DNA of 20,696 nt. Source: Oscillospiraceae bacterium UBA1230. Its GTDB lineage: Bacteria; Bacillota; Clostridia; Oscillospirales; Oscillospiraceae. Position 1 is the stretch's first letter. Each line of letters opens with the position of its first letter. The stretch is taken from assembly GCA_002309395.1 (NCBI GenBank), contig DBWU01000072.1, positions 1 through 20,696 on the forward strand, in the 5' to 3' direction. Under the pieces are notes generated by a model that was given only the letters and a program-made list of their open reading frames with translations, was not told where the DNA came from and did not search any database. A program made the translations under genes and the position numbers. Of the stretch, positions 12,039-20,240 are shown piece by piece.

Positions 12039-13751
12039 TTACTTGGCAGCCTCAGCGTACCAGAAGAAGAAGTAGCCCATGGTGGTGTAACCCACGTTGG
12101 AAAGACCCTTCATGCAGTACATGTTGGTGTAGTAGTAGATCGGGCAGACGGGGAAGCCCTCCTCACCGAAGAGGATCTCTTCCGCCTTGTACAGGAGCTG
12201 GTCACGCTCAGCGCCGGCGAGGGTCGCCTTCGCTTCGGTGATCGCCTTGTCATACTCCTCGTTGGAGTACAGGCCGTAGTTGTAGGAGTTACCGGTGACA
12301 AGCAGCTCGAGGTAGGTCACGGGGTCATTGTAGTCAGCGATCCAGCCCAGACGCGCCACGCCGAAGTTATGCTCGCCGAGGCCGTTGGTGTAGGTCGCCC
12401 ACTCCTGGTTCTCCGTGCTGATGCTCATGCCGAGAACGGTCTGCCAGTCGGAGCCGCAGGCTTCGGCAATCGCCTTGTGAGTATCGTTGGTGTTGAAGTT
12501 GTAAACAACGGTGGTCTGAGGATCCCACTTACCGTCGGCGACCGCCTCATCATAGAGCTTCTTGGCGAGCTCGCACTTGCCGGCATAGGTCGAAAGATCG
12601 GCGTCGGGATACTTCTCCTGCAGGGTATTGTAGATCGCACCCAGCTCACTTACGCCGTAAGCGAAGTCAGCGCCGGTGGAATCCAGAATACCGGAAGCGA
12701 CAAAGCCGGTTGCGGGGCTCTGGCCGCCCTGGGTGACGTTCTTGACGATGTTCTCACGGTCAACGGAGAGAACCATCGCGGCACGGACACGCCAATCCGT
12801 GATCTTGGAGCAGTTCAGGTACAGATAGTAGGTACCGACGTAGGGGTTGATGAAGCAGTCGCCGGAAGCCTGCAGGGACTCGATCATATCAGAGGGGAAA
12901 GTCTCAATGAAGCTGTACTCGCCGGACTGATAAGCGGAGAGGATAGCGGTCTCGCTGTCGCTCAGCCACCACACGATGGCGTCGGGACCGAGGTTCTCAA
13001 CGTCATAGTACTTCTCATTGGGCTCCATGCGGATGTAGCTGTCGTGGACCCACTCAACGACTTTGTACGGGCCGTTCACCACGATGTTGGCGGGATCGGT
13101 CCAGTTGTCGTTACCCTCCACAACGTCCTCACGCAGAGGAACGAGGGAGGCGAAGGCGCACATCTCAAGGAAGTACGCGCAGGGAGCTTCCAGCGTGACC
13201 TTGAAGGTCTTCTCGTCAACGGCTTCCACGCCCAGCTCGCTCTTGTCCTTCTCACCGGCCTGGATGGCGGCTGCGTTCACAACGATGTTGTCCAGGAAGT
13301 AGCCGTAATCGGAAGCGGTGGCGGGATCAACGAGACGACGCCAGCTGTAAACGAAATCGTTGGCAGTGACAGCCTGGCCGTCAGACCAGAAAATGTCGTC
13401 ACGCAGGGTGAAGGTGTAGACGCACAGGTCGTCGGAGACCTCGTAGGACGCGGCCTGACCGGGAACGATCTCGGTCTTGAGCATATTGCTGTCCTCGTCA
13501 ACCTTCTCGTCGATCATCTTGTACTTCATCAGATTCTCGAACTGGTGCTGGGTGTACGTCGAACCGTCAACCGAGCTGATCAGACCGGGGTCGATCGTCT
13601 CAGGCTCAGAGGCGATGCAGGCGTTGACCACAAAGGGTTCGCCGGGTTTGTCTTCGTCAGTGTCGCCGGGTTTCTTGCTCGTGCAAGCGCACAGAGCCAG
13701 AACCATCGAGAGCGCCAGCAACAGAGCGAATACTTTTTTGGTGTTCATCAT
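12039..13751 (-). CDS. oppA: Oligopeptide ABC transporter substrate-binding lipoprotein
   Basis: Extracellular peptide-binding component of the Opp importer, 570 residues. The N-terminus MMNTKKVFALLLALSMVLAL runs into a lipobox LCAC-TSKK, so the second cysteine is probably lipidated and the protein anchored to the membrane face. A short acidic linker (KKPGDTDEDKPGE) leads to the family 5 binding fold: NACIASEPETIDPGLISS, then YTFTLRDDIFWSDGQAVTAN DFVYSWRRLVDP, typical of OppA/DppA. ATG 13751 has GGAGG six bases upstream; the adjacent ATG at 13748 is equally possible. It is the last gene of the operon, separated from oppF by 68 bases, and is followed by a strong terminator. The bound peptides are not predictable. 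Confidence 0.95.
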   Translation of the reverse strand: MMNTKKVFALLLALSMVLALCACTSKKPGDTDEDKPGEPFVVNACIASEPETIDPGLISSVDGSTYTQHQFENLMKYKMIDEKVDEDSNMLKTEIVPGQAASYEVSDDLCVYTFTLRDDIFWSDGQAVTANDFVYSWRRLVDPATASDYGYFLDNIVVNAAAIQAGEKDKSELGVEAVDEKTFKVTLEAPCAYFLEMCAFASLVPLREDVVEGNDNWTDPANIVVNGPYKVVEWVHDSYIRMEPNEKYYDVENLGPDAIVWWLSDSETAILSAYQSGEYSFIETFPSDMIESLQASGDCFINPYVGTYYLYLNCSKITDWRVRAAMVLSVDRENIVKNVTQGGQSPATGFVASGILDSTGADFAYGVSELGAIYNTLQEKYPDADLSTYAGKCELAKKLYDEAVADGKWDPQTTVVYNFNTNDTHKAIAEACGSDWQTVLGMSISTENQEWATYTNGLGEHNFGVARLGWIADYNDPVTYLELLVTGNSYNYGLYSNEEYDKAITEAKATLAGAERDQLLYKAEEILFGEEGFPVCPIYYYTNMYCMKGLSNVGYTTMGYFFFWYAEAAK

Positions 13752-13819
13752 GTTCTTCCTCCATTTTATATTTTTGTATTAAGTTCCGATGGAACTGAAT
13801 ACCGTTGGAACGTGCCGCC

Positions 13820-14809
13820 TTACAGATGGCAGGCGACAAAGTGGCCGGGCGCCTGTTCCCGAAGCTGCGGTGTCTCCTCGCGGCAGCGATCGGTGGCGTA
13901 GGGGCAGCGCGTATGGAAGCGGCAACCCTTCGGCGGATTGAGCGGACTGGGGATCTCGCCTTCCAGAAGGATGCGCTGACGCGCCCGGCTCTTGACCGGA
14001 TCCGGCAGCGGCACCGCGGACAGAAGCGTCCGCGTGTAGGGATGGACGGGTTTGCTGCACAGCTCATAGCTGTCCGCCAGCTCGACCATCTGCCCCAGAT
14101 ACATCACGCCGATCCGGTTGGAAATATGGCGCACCACGCTGATATCGTGGGCGATAAACAAATAGGTGAGATGATTCTCGTTTTGCAGGTCTTCCAGCAT
14201 ATTGACGACCTGCGACTGAATGGACACGTCCAGCGCCGAGATCGGCTCGTCGCACACGATGAATTCCGGATCCACCGCCAGGGCGCGGGCGATACCGACG
14301 CGCTGCTGCTGACCGCCGGAAAACTCGTGGGGGAAGCGGTTGGCGTGCTCCGTATTCAGCCCGACCTTGTTGAGCAGCTCGTTGATGCGCTCCGCGCGCT
14401 CTTTCTTACCGCGGCAAAGACCGTGGATATCCAGCGCCTCGCCCACGATCTCGCCCACGGTCATACGGGGGTCGAGGGAAGCGGAGGGGTCCTGGAAAAT
14501 GATCTGCATCTTGCGCCGGTAGGGAAGCATCTTGACGGCGATCTTCTTCTCGCTGTCATAGATGGGCACGCCGTCATAAACGATCCTGCCGCTGGTGGGT
14601 TCATACAGGCGGAGGACGGTTCTGCCAAACGTGGTCTTGCCGCATCCGGATTCGCCGACGATGCCAAGTGTTTCACCGCGATAGATGGTGCAGGAAACGG
14701 ATTCGACCGCCTGGACGAATTTCCTTTTCTCAAAAGGATTCGTGCCTTTGACAGGGAAATATTTGCGAAGGTTTTCCACCTGGATCAGGGGCGCTCGTTC
14801 GCTGCTCAT
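13820..14809 (-). CDS. oppF: Oligopeptide ABC transporter ATPase
   Basis: Second ATPase subunit of the importer, 329 residues, cytoplasmic and membrane-associated. Walker A GESGCGKT, the Q-loop in QIIFQDP, signature FSGGQQQR, Walker B FIVCDEPISALD and the H-loop histidine in FIAHDISVV are all intact. The C-terminal oligopeptide-ATPase extension has the cysteine cluster GCRFHTRCPYATDRC, which in this family binds an iron-sulphur cluster. The start at 14809 is preceded by GGAGGCGGAG and overlaps the oppD stop by four bases (ATGA), so the two ATPases should be translationally coupled. A longer reading from 14932 would cover the end of oppD and is rejected. Confidence 0.95.
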   Translation of the reverse strand: MSSERAPLIQVENLRKYFPVKGTNPFEKRKFVQAVESVSCTIYRGETLGIVGESGCGKTTFGRTVLRLYEPTSGRIVYDGVPIYDSEKKIAVKMLPYRRKMQIIFQDPSASLDPRMTVGEIVGEALDIHGLCRGKKERAERINELLNKVGLNTEHANRFPHEFSGGQQQRVGIARALAVDPEFIVCDEPISALDVSIQSQVVNMLEDLQNENHLTYLFIAHDISVVRHISNRIGVMYLGQMVELADSYELCSKPVHPYTRTLLSAVPLPDPVKSRARQRILLEGEIPSPLNPPKGCRFHTRCPYATDRCREETPQLREQAPGHFVACHL

Positions 14810-15819
14810 GTCTCCGCCTCCTCCTGTTCGTCTTCTTTCTTGAAATGAAGCCAGCAGGCGGAATAATGCCTCTCGCCGACTTCCACAAGCGGCGGCTTCT
14901 CGCGCAGACAGACTTTCATACAGTGCTTGCACCGCGGGCCGAAGTTACAACCCTTGGGCGGATTGAGCAGGTCAATAGGCGTTCCGTCGATGGGAACGAG
15001 CCGCTCCCTCGTCACCTCGTCCATACGCGGTGTGGAGGAGAGAAGACCCCGTGTGTAGGGATGCTGGGGATCGTAGAACACGTCGTTCACGTCGCCCTGT
15101 TCCACGATATGCCCGGCGTACATGACCGACACGCGGTCGCAGATCTCCGCCACGACGCCCAGATTGTGGGTGATGAAGATGATGGACGTGTTCGCCTTGT
15201 GCTGCAGATCCTTCATCAATTCCAGGATCTGCGCCTGAATGGTCACGTCCAGCGCCGTGGTGGGTTCGTCGGCGATCAGGAGCTTGGGCTCGCAGATCAG
15301 CGCCATGGCGATCATGGCGCGCTGACGCATACCGCCGGAGAACTCGTGGGGGTACTGGTCGATACGCTTTTCCGCGTTATTGATGCCCACCAGCTCCAGC
15401 ATCTCAATGGCGCGCTTGCGCGCCGCTTCACGGGTATACCCCTTATCGTGGCACATGAGCGCCTCGATCAGCTGATTGCCGATGGTATAAACCGGGTTCA
15501 AACAGGTCATCGGGTTCTGGAAGATCATGCTGACCTTATTGCCGCGGAACTGGCGCATCTGCTCTTCCGTGAAGTCCAGCACGTTCTCACCCTCGAAGGT
15601 GATGGAACCGCCCACCACCTTACCGGGACTTTGCAAAAGACCGATGATCGAATACGCCTCCACGCTTTTACCGGAGCCGGATTCGCCCACGATGCCCATG
15701 ACCTCGTTATAACCCAGGGAATAGGAAATGCCGTTAACAGCCTTCACTTCGCCCGCAGGCGTAAAGAAGGAGACTTTCAGATCCTTGATCTCAAGGAGGT
15801 TCTTATTGTCCTTTTCCAT
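14806..15819 (-). CDS. oppD: Oligopeptide ABC transporter ATPase
   Basis: First ATPase subunit of the importer, 337 residues. Walker A GESGSGKS, Q-loop SMIFQNP, signature FSGGMRQR, Walker B LLIADEPTTALD and H-loop FITHNLGVV are intact, so it should hydrolyse ATP as a heterodimer with OppF. The C-terminus has the family cysteine cluster CNFGPRCKHCMKVC. I chose ATG 15819 because AGGAGG lies seven bases upstream; the alternative at 15837 would overlap oppC and lacks a site. The gene follows oppC by 14 bases. Confidence 0.95.
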   Translation of the reverse strand: MEKDNKNLLEIKDLKVSFFTPAGEVKAVNGISYSLGYNEVMGIVGESGSGKSVEAYSIIGLLQSPGKVVGGSITFEGENVLDFTEEQMRQFRGNKVSMIFQNPMTCLNPVYTIGNQLIEALMCHDKGYTREAARKRAIEMLELVGINNAEKRIDQYPHEFSGGMRQRAMIAMALICEPKLLIADEPTTALDVTIQAQILELMKDLQHKANTSIIFITHNLGVVAEICDRVSVMYAGHIVEQGDVNDVFYDPQHPYTRGLLSSTPRMDEVTRERLVPIDGTPIDLLNPPKGCNFGPRCKHCMKVCLREKPPLVEVGERHYSACWLHFKKEDEQEEAET

Positions 15820-15833
15820 TGCCGCGCCTCCTC

Positions 15834-17201
15834 TCATTTCTTCAGCCGCGGGTCAAGCGAATCGCGCAGACCGTCGCCGATCAGGTTCAGGGACAGAATG
15901 ACGATCGTCAGCACGATACTCGGCAGAAGAAGACGGTACGGATACAGCGTGATCGTCTCCAACGCGTCCGAACAGAGGGAACCGAGGCTCGCCATCGGCG
16001 CGGACACGCCGAGGCCGAGGAAGGAGAGGAACGACTCCAGGAAGATCGCGCTGGGGATCTGCAGGCACGTGGTGATCACCACGCTGCCCACGCAGTTGGG
16101 CAGAAGATGCCGGCGGATGATCCGGCCGTTGCCGGCGCCCAGCGCCGTCGCCGCGGTGACGTATTCCTGCTGTTTGAGCTGCAGCACCTGACCGCGCACG
16201 ATACGCGCCATGGTGACCCAGTACAAAAGCGCAAAGGTGATAAAGATACTGATGATGCCGGCGCCCAGTGCCGAAAGGGACTGCACCAGCGCGGAATTGC
16301 TGGAATCGAACCACGCCCGGAGCGGATCCTTCAAAACGACCTGCAGCAAAAGCACGACCAGCACTTCCGGGATCGAGTAGATCAGCTCCACGATCCGCAT
16401 CATCACGAAGTCCACGGCGCCGCCGGAAAGACCGGAGATCGCGCCGTACGTGGCGCCGATGATGAGCACGATCAGCGCCGCCATGATGCCGATAATGATG
16501 GACACGCGTGTGCCGTACATGGTACGCGCCATCAGGTCACGGCCGAAGCTGTCCGTTCCGAAGGCGTGGGGAAATACGTTCCGTGACAGCTTGATCTCCA
16601 CGGCGCCGTCCGCCGGCGTATCGGTATAGGATATCGCCTTGCTGTCGCTCCAGGACCCGTCCTGTTGGATCTTGGATTCCGACACGATGAAAAGCGGGTC
16701 TTCCGCCTTGGTCTGCAACATCAAAATAGCGTTTTCCATGGCGCGATCCAGCGTGAAAGCATACGTTTTGCCGCCGTGATAGATCACGTAATCGCCCTTG
16801 GCAAGGGAGGTAAGACTGCCGGGCTGGAGAGCGGTGGCGTAGAACCCGTCCACAGAGCCGGCGATAGATCTTGCCACGGCTTCGCCCTCGGAGTACTCGA
16901 ACGGACCCAGTTTTTGGGAAGAGCGGTACTGATCGGCGTAATCGTACGGGATCAGCGCCGGGCCGGCGAAGGCGAACAGCAAGCAGGCGATAAACACGCC
17001 CAGCGCCACCATCGACACGGTGTTGGAACGGAAGCGGCGCCACGCGTCACGCCAGTAGGAGACGCTTTTGCGCTTTTGCTCCATCGCGGCCTTCTCATCC
17101 TCGTCCGCACGGTCAAAATCCTCCGGCTGAAGGGAGAACGTCCCCTCGATCAGCTCGGGATCCACGTGGAAGGGACTGAATTTTGCGAATTTTCCGCTCA
17201 T
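15834..17201 (-). CDS. oppC: Oligopeptide ABC transporter permease with enlarged outer loop
   Basis: Second membrane subunit, 455 residues, against about 300 for typical OppC. After a cytoplasmic N-terminus of about 55 residues comes TM1 (MVALGVFIACLLFAFAGPAL). About 120 residues of hydrophilic sequence follow (YADQYRSSQKLGPFEYSEGE through PADGAVEIKLSRN) before the conserved HAFGTDSFGRDLMAR motif that opens the permease domain. Five more helices include the coupling-helix region QEYVTAATALGAGNGRIIRRH, which contacts the ATPases. The insertion should face outside, next to OppA. ATG 17201 has AAGGAGG eight bases upstream, and three bases separate it from the oppB stop. Confidence 0.94.
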   Translation of the reverse strand: MSGKFAKFSPFHVDPELIEGTFSLQPEDFDRADEDEKAAMEQKRKSVSYWRDAWRRFRSNTVSMVALGVFIACLLFAFAGPALIPYDYADQYRSSQKLGPFEYSEGEAVARSIAGSVDGFYATALQPGSLTSLAKGDYVIYHGGKTYAFTLDRAMENAILMLQTKAEDPLFIVSESKIQQDGSWSDSKAISYTDTPADGAVEIKLSRNVFPHAFGTDSFGRDLMARTMYGTRVSIIIGIMAALIVLIIGATYGAISGLSGGAVDFVMMRIVELIYSIPEVLVVLLLQVVLKDPLRAWFDSSNSALVQSLSALGAGIISIFITFALLYWVTMARIVRGQVLQLKQQEYVTAATALGAGNGRIIRRHLLPNCVGSVVITTCLQIPSAIFLESFLSFLGLGVSAPMASLGSLCSDALETITLYPYRLLLPSIVLTIVILSLNLIGDGLRDSLDPRLKK

Positions 17202-17204
17202 GGC

Positions 17205-18146
17205 TCAGTCCTCCTTCCCCGTCAGCGTGATCCGCGGATCGACGATCTTATACGCGATATCGACGACGAGATTCATAAAGATGACCAGCGCGGAGAGAAT
17301 GACCGTCGTCGCCATGATGACGGGATAATCGCGGTTAAGTACGCTTTGCACGAAGTATTTGCCGAGGCCCGGGATCGAGAAAGTGGATTCCACCACGAAC
17401 GAACCGGTGATGATACCTGCCATCACGGGGCCCAGATAGGTGATGACCGGGATCAGGGAGTTACGCAGCGCGTGCTTCAAAATCAGCATCCGGGTCTTGA
17501 CGCCCTTGGCGCGGGCGGTGCGTATGTAATCCTGATTGATCGCGTCCAGCATACTGGTACGGGTCAGCTTTGCCACGTAGCAGGTATAGTAGAAGGAGAG
17601 GCTGATGACCGGCATGACGTAGCTCTTGAAATCCGGCAGACTGTTGCTCTTGGTGGGAAGCCAGTGCAGATTGACCGCGAAGCCGATCAGCAACAGTCCC
17701 GCCAGCACGAAAGTCGGCACGGCGACGCCCACGGTGGTCATCACGCGCAAAAACCCGTCGATCCATTTGCCGCGGTTATACGCGGCGATACAGCCCAGGG
17801 GAATTCCGACGATCACCGCCAGCAGCAGAGAAATCACGCCCAGCTTGATGGAAAGCTCGAATTTTCCCTGCCCGAACAGGATCGTGGAAACGCTGGTGCC
17901 TTCCTGCATTTTCAGCGAGGTGCCCAGATCGCCCCGGGCATAGTTTTTAACGTAGTTGAACAGCTGCACGTAAAGCGGTTTATCCAAGCCGTACTTGGCG
18001 TTGGCGCGCTCGATCATCTCCGGCGTTGACTTTTCCGTCAGGAACGGACTGCCGGGAATGGCGTTCATCAAAAGGAAGGTAATGCACATGATCAACAGAA
18101 GCGTCATAATGGAAACGACGATCCGCTTAATAACATAGACAGCCAT
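17205..18146 (-). CDS. oppB: Oligopeptide ABC transporter permease
   Basis: First membrane subunit, 313 residues, usual length. TM1 (YVIKRIVVSIMTLLLIMCIT) is followed by the family N-terminal motif FLLMNAIPGSPF. The permease domain has the EAA-type loop DYIRTARAKGVKTRMLILKHA and the conserved ending VVDIAYKIVDPRI. The ATG at 18146 is preceded by GGAGAAG. The open frame extends to 18392, but that part crosses the promoter at 18222-18250 and has no membrane-protein character, so it is rejected. It is first in the operon order B-C-D-F-A. Confidence 0.95.
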   Translation of the reverse strand: MAVYVIKRIVVSIMTLLLIMCITFLLMNAIPGSPFLTEKSTPEMIERANAKYGLDKPLYVQLFNYVKNYARGDLGTSLKMQEGTSVSTILFGQGKFELSIKLGVISLLLAVIVGIPLGCIAAYNRGKWIDGFLRVMTTVGVAVPTFVLAGLLLIGFAVNLHWLPTKSNSLPDFKSYVMPVISLSFYYTCYVAKLTRTSMLDAINQDYIRTARAKGVKTRMLILKHALRNSLIPVITYLGPVMAGIITGSFVVESTFSIPGLGKYFVQSVLNRDYPVIMATTVILSALVIFMNLVVDIAYKIVDPRITLTGKED

Positions 18147-18221
18147 AGCTCTTCTCCAACACCGTTTTTCATCACGCTCCGCCCCCCGTACCGGGCATAT
18201 GACGGGAGCATATTTTTTTGT

Positions 18222-18250
18222 ATTATGCGCCACTTTTTGCGCCTTGTCAA
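18222..18250 (-). promoter_or_regulatory. Near-consensus promoter of the opp operon
   Basis: On the minus strand TTGACA (18245-18250) and CATAAT (18222-18227) are separated by exactly 17 bases, 76 bases before the oppB ATG. This is a strong sigma-A promoter. Confidence 0.88.
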
Positions 18251-18283
18251 TAAAAAATGCGTTTTTTGTGGATCGCGCCCGGT

Positions 18284-18304
18284 AAAAATGCCGCCGCGAG
18301 GCGG
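18284..18304 (-). terminator. Probable terminator downstream of the sirtuin gene
   Basis: On the minus strand CCGCC-TCGC-GGCGG is followed by CATTTTT. The stem is only 5 bp but all G+C. It lies between the sirtuin stop (18367) and the opp promoter. Confidence 0.5.
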
Positions 18305-18305
18305 T

Positions 18306-18359
18306 CTGACGGGCGGATTCGGGGGTGCCGCGCAGAACGGCGGCTTGCCTGACGGGCGG
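18306..18359. repeat. Pair of 11-bp direct repeats upstream of the opp promoter
   Basis: CTGACGGGCGG occurs at 18306-18316 and 18349-18359, 43 bases apart (about four helical turns) and about 60 to 110 bases upstream of the opp -35 box. A regulator binding site is possible, but short G+C-rich repeats can arise by chance. Confidence 0.3.
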
Positions 18360-18366
18360 CGGCGTG

Positions 18367-19077
18367 CTATACTTGATCGAGAACTTCGCCAATGGCGCCG
18401 TCGATCACCAGATCGGCGCGGACGCCGATGGCGCCCTTGTTGATGACCGCCAGCTTCGTACCTTTATAATACTGCACCAGACCTGCCGCCGGATACACCG
18501 CCAGCGACGTGCCGCCGATGATAAGAACGTCCGCTCCGCGGATATAGCGGATCGCCTGTGCCATCACGGTCTCGTCCAGCGGCTCCTCGTAGAGCACCAC
18601 GTCCGGCTTCAGATCGCCGCCGCAGTCGCATTTCGGGATACCGGTGCTATGGAGTATGCGGTCAACGCCGTAGAGCCTGCCGCAACGCTCACAGTAATTG
18701 CGCGCCACGCTGCCGTGGAGCTCCAGCACCCGGCGGCTGCCTGCCTTCTGGTGCAGACCGTCGATGTTCTGGGTGATGACCGCCCGCAGTTTTCCGGCCG
18801 CCTCCAGCGCCGCCAGCTTCCGGTGCGCCGGGTTGGGCTGTGCCTCCGGCGCCAGCATTTTGTCCCGGTAAAAGGCGTAGAACGCCTCTTTATGGTGCGC
18901 GTAAAACGTGTGGCTGAGGATCGTCTCCGGCGGATAGGCGTACTTCTGGCGGTACAGCCCGTCCACACTGCGGAAATCGGGGATGCCGCTTTCGGTGGAC
19001 ACGCCGGCGCCGCCGAAAAACACGATGTTGTCGGAGCCGTCCACCAGCTCCTTCAGCTTGCGAATAGACTCTTCCAT
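18367..19077 (-). CDS. cobB: NAD-dependent protein deacylase (sirtuin)
   Basis: Predicted 236-residue sirtuin that removes acyl groups from protein lysines using NAD. Motifs in order: FFGGAGVSTESGIPDFRS (NAD binding), AVITQNIDGLHQKAG, the catalytic histidine in LELHGS, two zinc-binding cysteine pairs (YCERCG and KCDCGG), then IIGGTSLAVYPA and the C-terminal INKG. Length is normal for bacterial CobB. ATG 19077 has GGAGG ten bases upstream. It is divergent from the ArsC-like gene with 42 bases between, which must hold both promoters. It is far from the macro-domain gene and lacks the truncated architecture of macro-linked SirTM enzymes, so a general metabolic role is more likely. Confidence 0.94.
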   Translation of the reverse strand: MEESIRKLKELVDGSDNIVFFGGAGVSTESGIPDFRSVDGLYRQKYAYPPETILSHTFYAHHKEAFYAFYRDKMLAPEAQPNPAHRKLAALEAAGKLRAVITQNIDGLHQKAGSRRVLELHGSVARNYCERCGRLYGVDRILHSTGIPKCDCGGDLKPDVVLYEEPLDETVMAQAIRYIRGADVLIIGGTSLAVYPAAGLVQYYKGTKLAVINKGAIGVRADLVIDGAIGEVLDQV

Positions 19078-19119
19078 CTTATTTTACCTCCCTGTTTGAA
19101 TTGTAAAGGAGTGGATCCC

Positions 19120-19455
19120 ATGAATATCCAGATCTTCGGCACGTCCAAGTCCTTCGACAGCAAGAAGGCGGAGCGGTGGTTCAAGGAGCGCCGCATCAAA
19201 TACCAGTATATCGACCTGCGCACCAAGGGTTTGAGCGCGGGGGAATACCGCTCGGTGAAGGCCGCCGTGGGGTACGACGCGCTGGTGGACAAGGACTGCC
19301 GGGACTACAAGGAGCTCTATATGGACTATCGCGCCCCTCAGGACGCGGAGATCGCTCTTTTGGAGCATCCGTGGCTGTTCCGCGCCCCCATCGTGCGAAA
19401 CGGGCGCTTTGCCACCGTGGGGTACTGCCCGGAGATCTGGCAGAGCTGGGACTAA
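19120..19455 (+). CDS. ArsC/Spx-family thioredoxin-fold protein lacking the active cysteine
   Basis: Predicted 111-residue protein of the arsenate-reductase/Spx fold. The N-terminal strand and loop read MNIQIFGTSKSFDSKKAERW; relatives have a cysteine at the KS position (for example GT-x-K-C-F-D). Here it is serine, and no other cysteine is near. The arginine/proline features further on (APQDAEIALLEHPWLFRAPI VRNG) are typical. The C-terminal GYCPEIWQSW completes the family. Without the nucleophilic cysteine it is unlikely to reduce arsenate, so a binding or regulatory role is more plausible. ATG 19120 has AAAGGAG eight bases upstream. Its stop lies six bases from that of the convergent zinc-ribbon gene. 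Confidence 0.85.
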   Translation: MNIQIFGTSKSFDSKKAERWFKERRIKYQYIDLRTKGLSAGEYRSVKAAVGYDALVDKDCRDYKELYMDYRAPQDAEIALLEHPWLFRAPIVRNGRFATVGYCPEIWQSWD

Positions 19456-19461
19456 GGCGCG

Positions 19462-20058
19462 CTACGCCTTGCCCTTGATGGTCAGGCGCATCTGGCAGCA
19501 CAGCCGGTCCAGATCCTCGTCGGTGGCGGCGTCCAGCCGCAGTTTGCCGCCGCAGCGCCCGCAGGTGAGATCCACGCACGCCCGGCGCACCTGTATGCCG
19601 TATTCCCGGCTGCCGCAGGTGCAGGAGATACCGCCCCGGGCGGCGATCTCTTTGAGCTCGGAGAGCACCTCATACATGATGACGTTGTCGGTAAAGGCGC
19701 CGGTCTCCTCGGCTTTTTCCTTTTGGGCGCGCAAGGCGAGCTCCTCCACGTGGCGGCGCACCTCCTCCGGCGCGCCGGCGTAACAGCAGAGCTGCTTCGT
19801 CTCCGGACAGGCAAGACCTACGCCCCGACCCTGCAGCAGCTCGTCGGCGCGGCACACCGCCTCATGACTGCCGCCGCACAGAATGCAGGGGACGCGCAGG
19901 TGAAACGTCGTCCCGTCGGTCTCCACGTCCAGCTCCGAGCGGCCGCATTCACATTCGATCCGCGCCGCGGCGGCGGAAAGGGCAAAGGCGCTGCGGCTGC
20001 CCAGCACTGCCTTGCCGCATTGGGGGCAGAGATAGCCAAAACTGCGTAGTTGTTCCAT
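19462..20058 (-). CDS. Cysteine-rich zinc-ribbon protein, function unknown
   Basis: Unrecognised 198-residue protein with several cysteine pairs suited to zinc binding: LCPQCGK (residues about 9-15), IECECGR, VPCILCGG, ISCTCGS and LTCGRCGG. The middle (EEVRRHVEELALRAQKEKAE) is a charged helix that may form a coiled coil. No signal peptide or membrane segment. ATG 20058 has GAGGTGA six bases upstream and a promoter at 20090-20118. Longer readings from 20154 cross that promoter. It is divergent from spoVAD, so a sporulation link is possible but not shown. Confidence 0.8.
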   Translation of the reverse strand: MEQLRSFGYLCPQCGKAVLGSRSAFALSAAAARIECECGRSELDVETDGTTFHLRVPCILCGGSHEAVCRADELLQGRGVGLACPETKQLCCYAGAPEEVRRHVEELALRAQKEKAEETGAFTDNVIMYEVLSELKEIAARGGISCTCGSREYGIQVRRACVDLTCGRCGGKLRLDAATDEDLDRLCCQMRLTIKGKA

Positions 20059-20089
20059 AGCGGTCACCTCAAAAGACTCGTTTGACGGT

Positions 20090-20118
20090 AGTATACTCCT
20101 TTTTCCGGCGGATTTCCA
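20090..20118 (-). promoter_or_regulatory. Predicted promoter of the zinc-ribbon gene
   Basis: On the minus strand TGGAAA (20113-20118) and TATACT (20090-20095) are 17 bases apart, upstream of ATG 20058. The -10 box is good and the -35 box is weak. Confidence 0.55.
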
Positions 20119-20142
20119 GCGTTTTCTCCCTGAGAAATACGC

Positions 20143-20177
20143 GGCGGAGCACACGGCTGTGCTCCGCCTCTTTTTTT
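20143..20177 (+). terminator. Strong plus-strand terminator without a gene before it
   Basis: GGCGGAGCACA-CGGC-TGTGCTCCGCC, an 11-bp perfect stem, followed by TC and seven T on the plus strand only. It lies between two divergent genes, so no plus-strand gene directly precedes it. Confidence 0.85.
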
Positions 20178-20185
20178 ATCGCAGG

Positions 20186-20214
20186 GCATAATCGGGAACG
20201 TGCGGCGCATACTA
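20186..20214 (+). promoter_or_regulatory. Sigma-G-like promoter of spoVAD
   Basis: GCATA (20186-20190) and CATACTA (20208-20214) are 17 bases apart and end 26 bases before ATG 20241. Both match the forespore sigma-G consensus known from Bacillus and clostridia, and spoVA genes are classic sigma-G targets. Confidence 0.75.
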
Positions 20215-20240
20215 CGGGAAAACGATGCGAGGTGAAACGT

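Noticed and set aside
11895..13901. 668-codon plus-strand ORF
   Set aside because: It runs antisense through the whole of oppA and across the opp terminator. Long antisense frames are common opposite G+C-rich genes, and no domain is recognisable.
14845..16191. Plus-strand ORFs of 448 and 454 codons opposite the opp genes (14845-16191 and 16665-18029)
   Set aside because: Antisense to oppD, oppC and oppB, whose own frames carry every expected motif and proper ribosome binding sites.
18367..19077. Link between the sirtuin and the macro-domain gene as a SirTM-type ADP-ribosylation operon
   Set aside because: The genes are about 15 kb apart with unrelated operons between, and the sirtuin has a normal CobB-like deacylase motif set.
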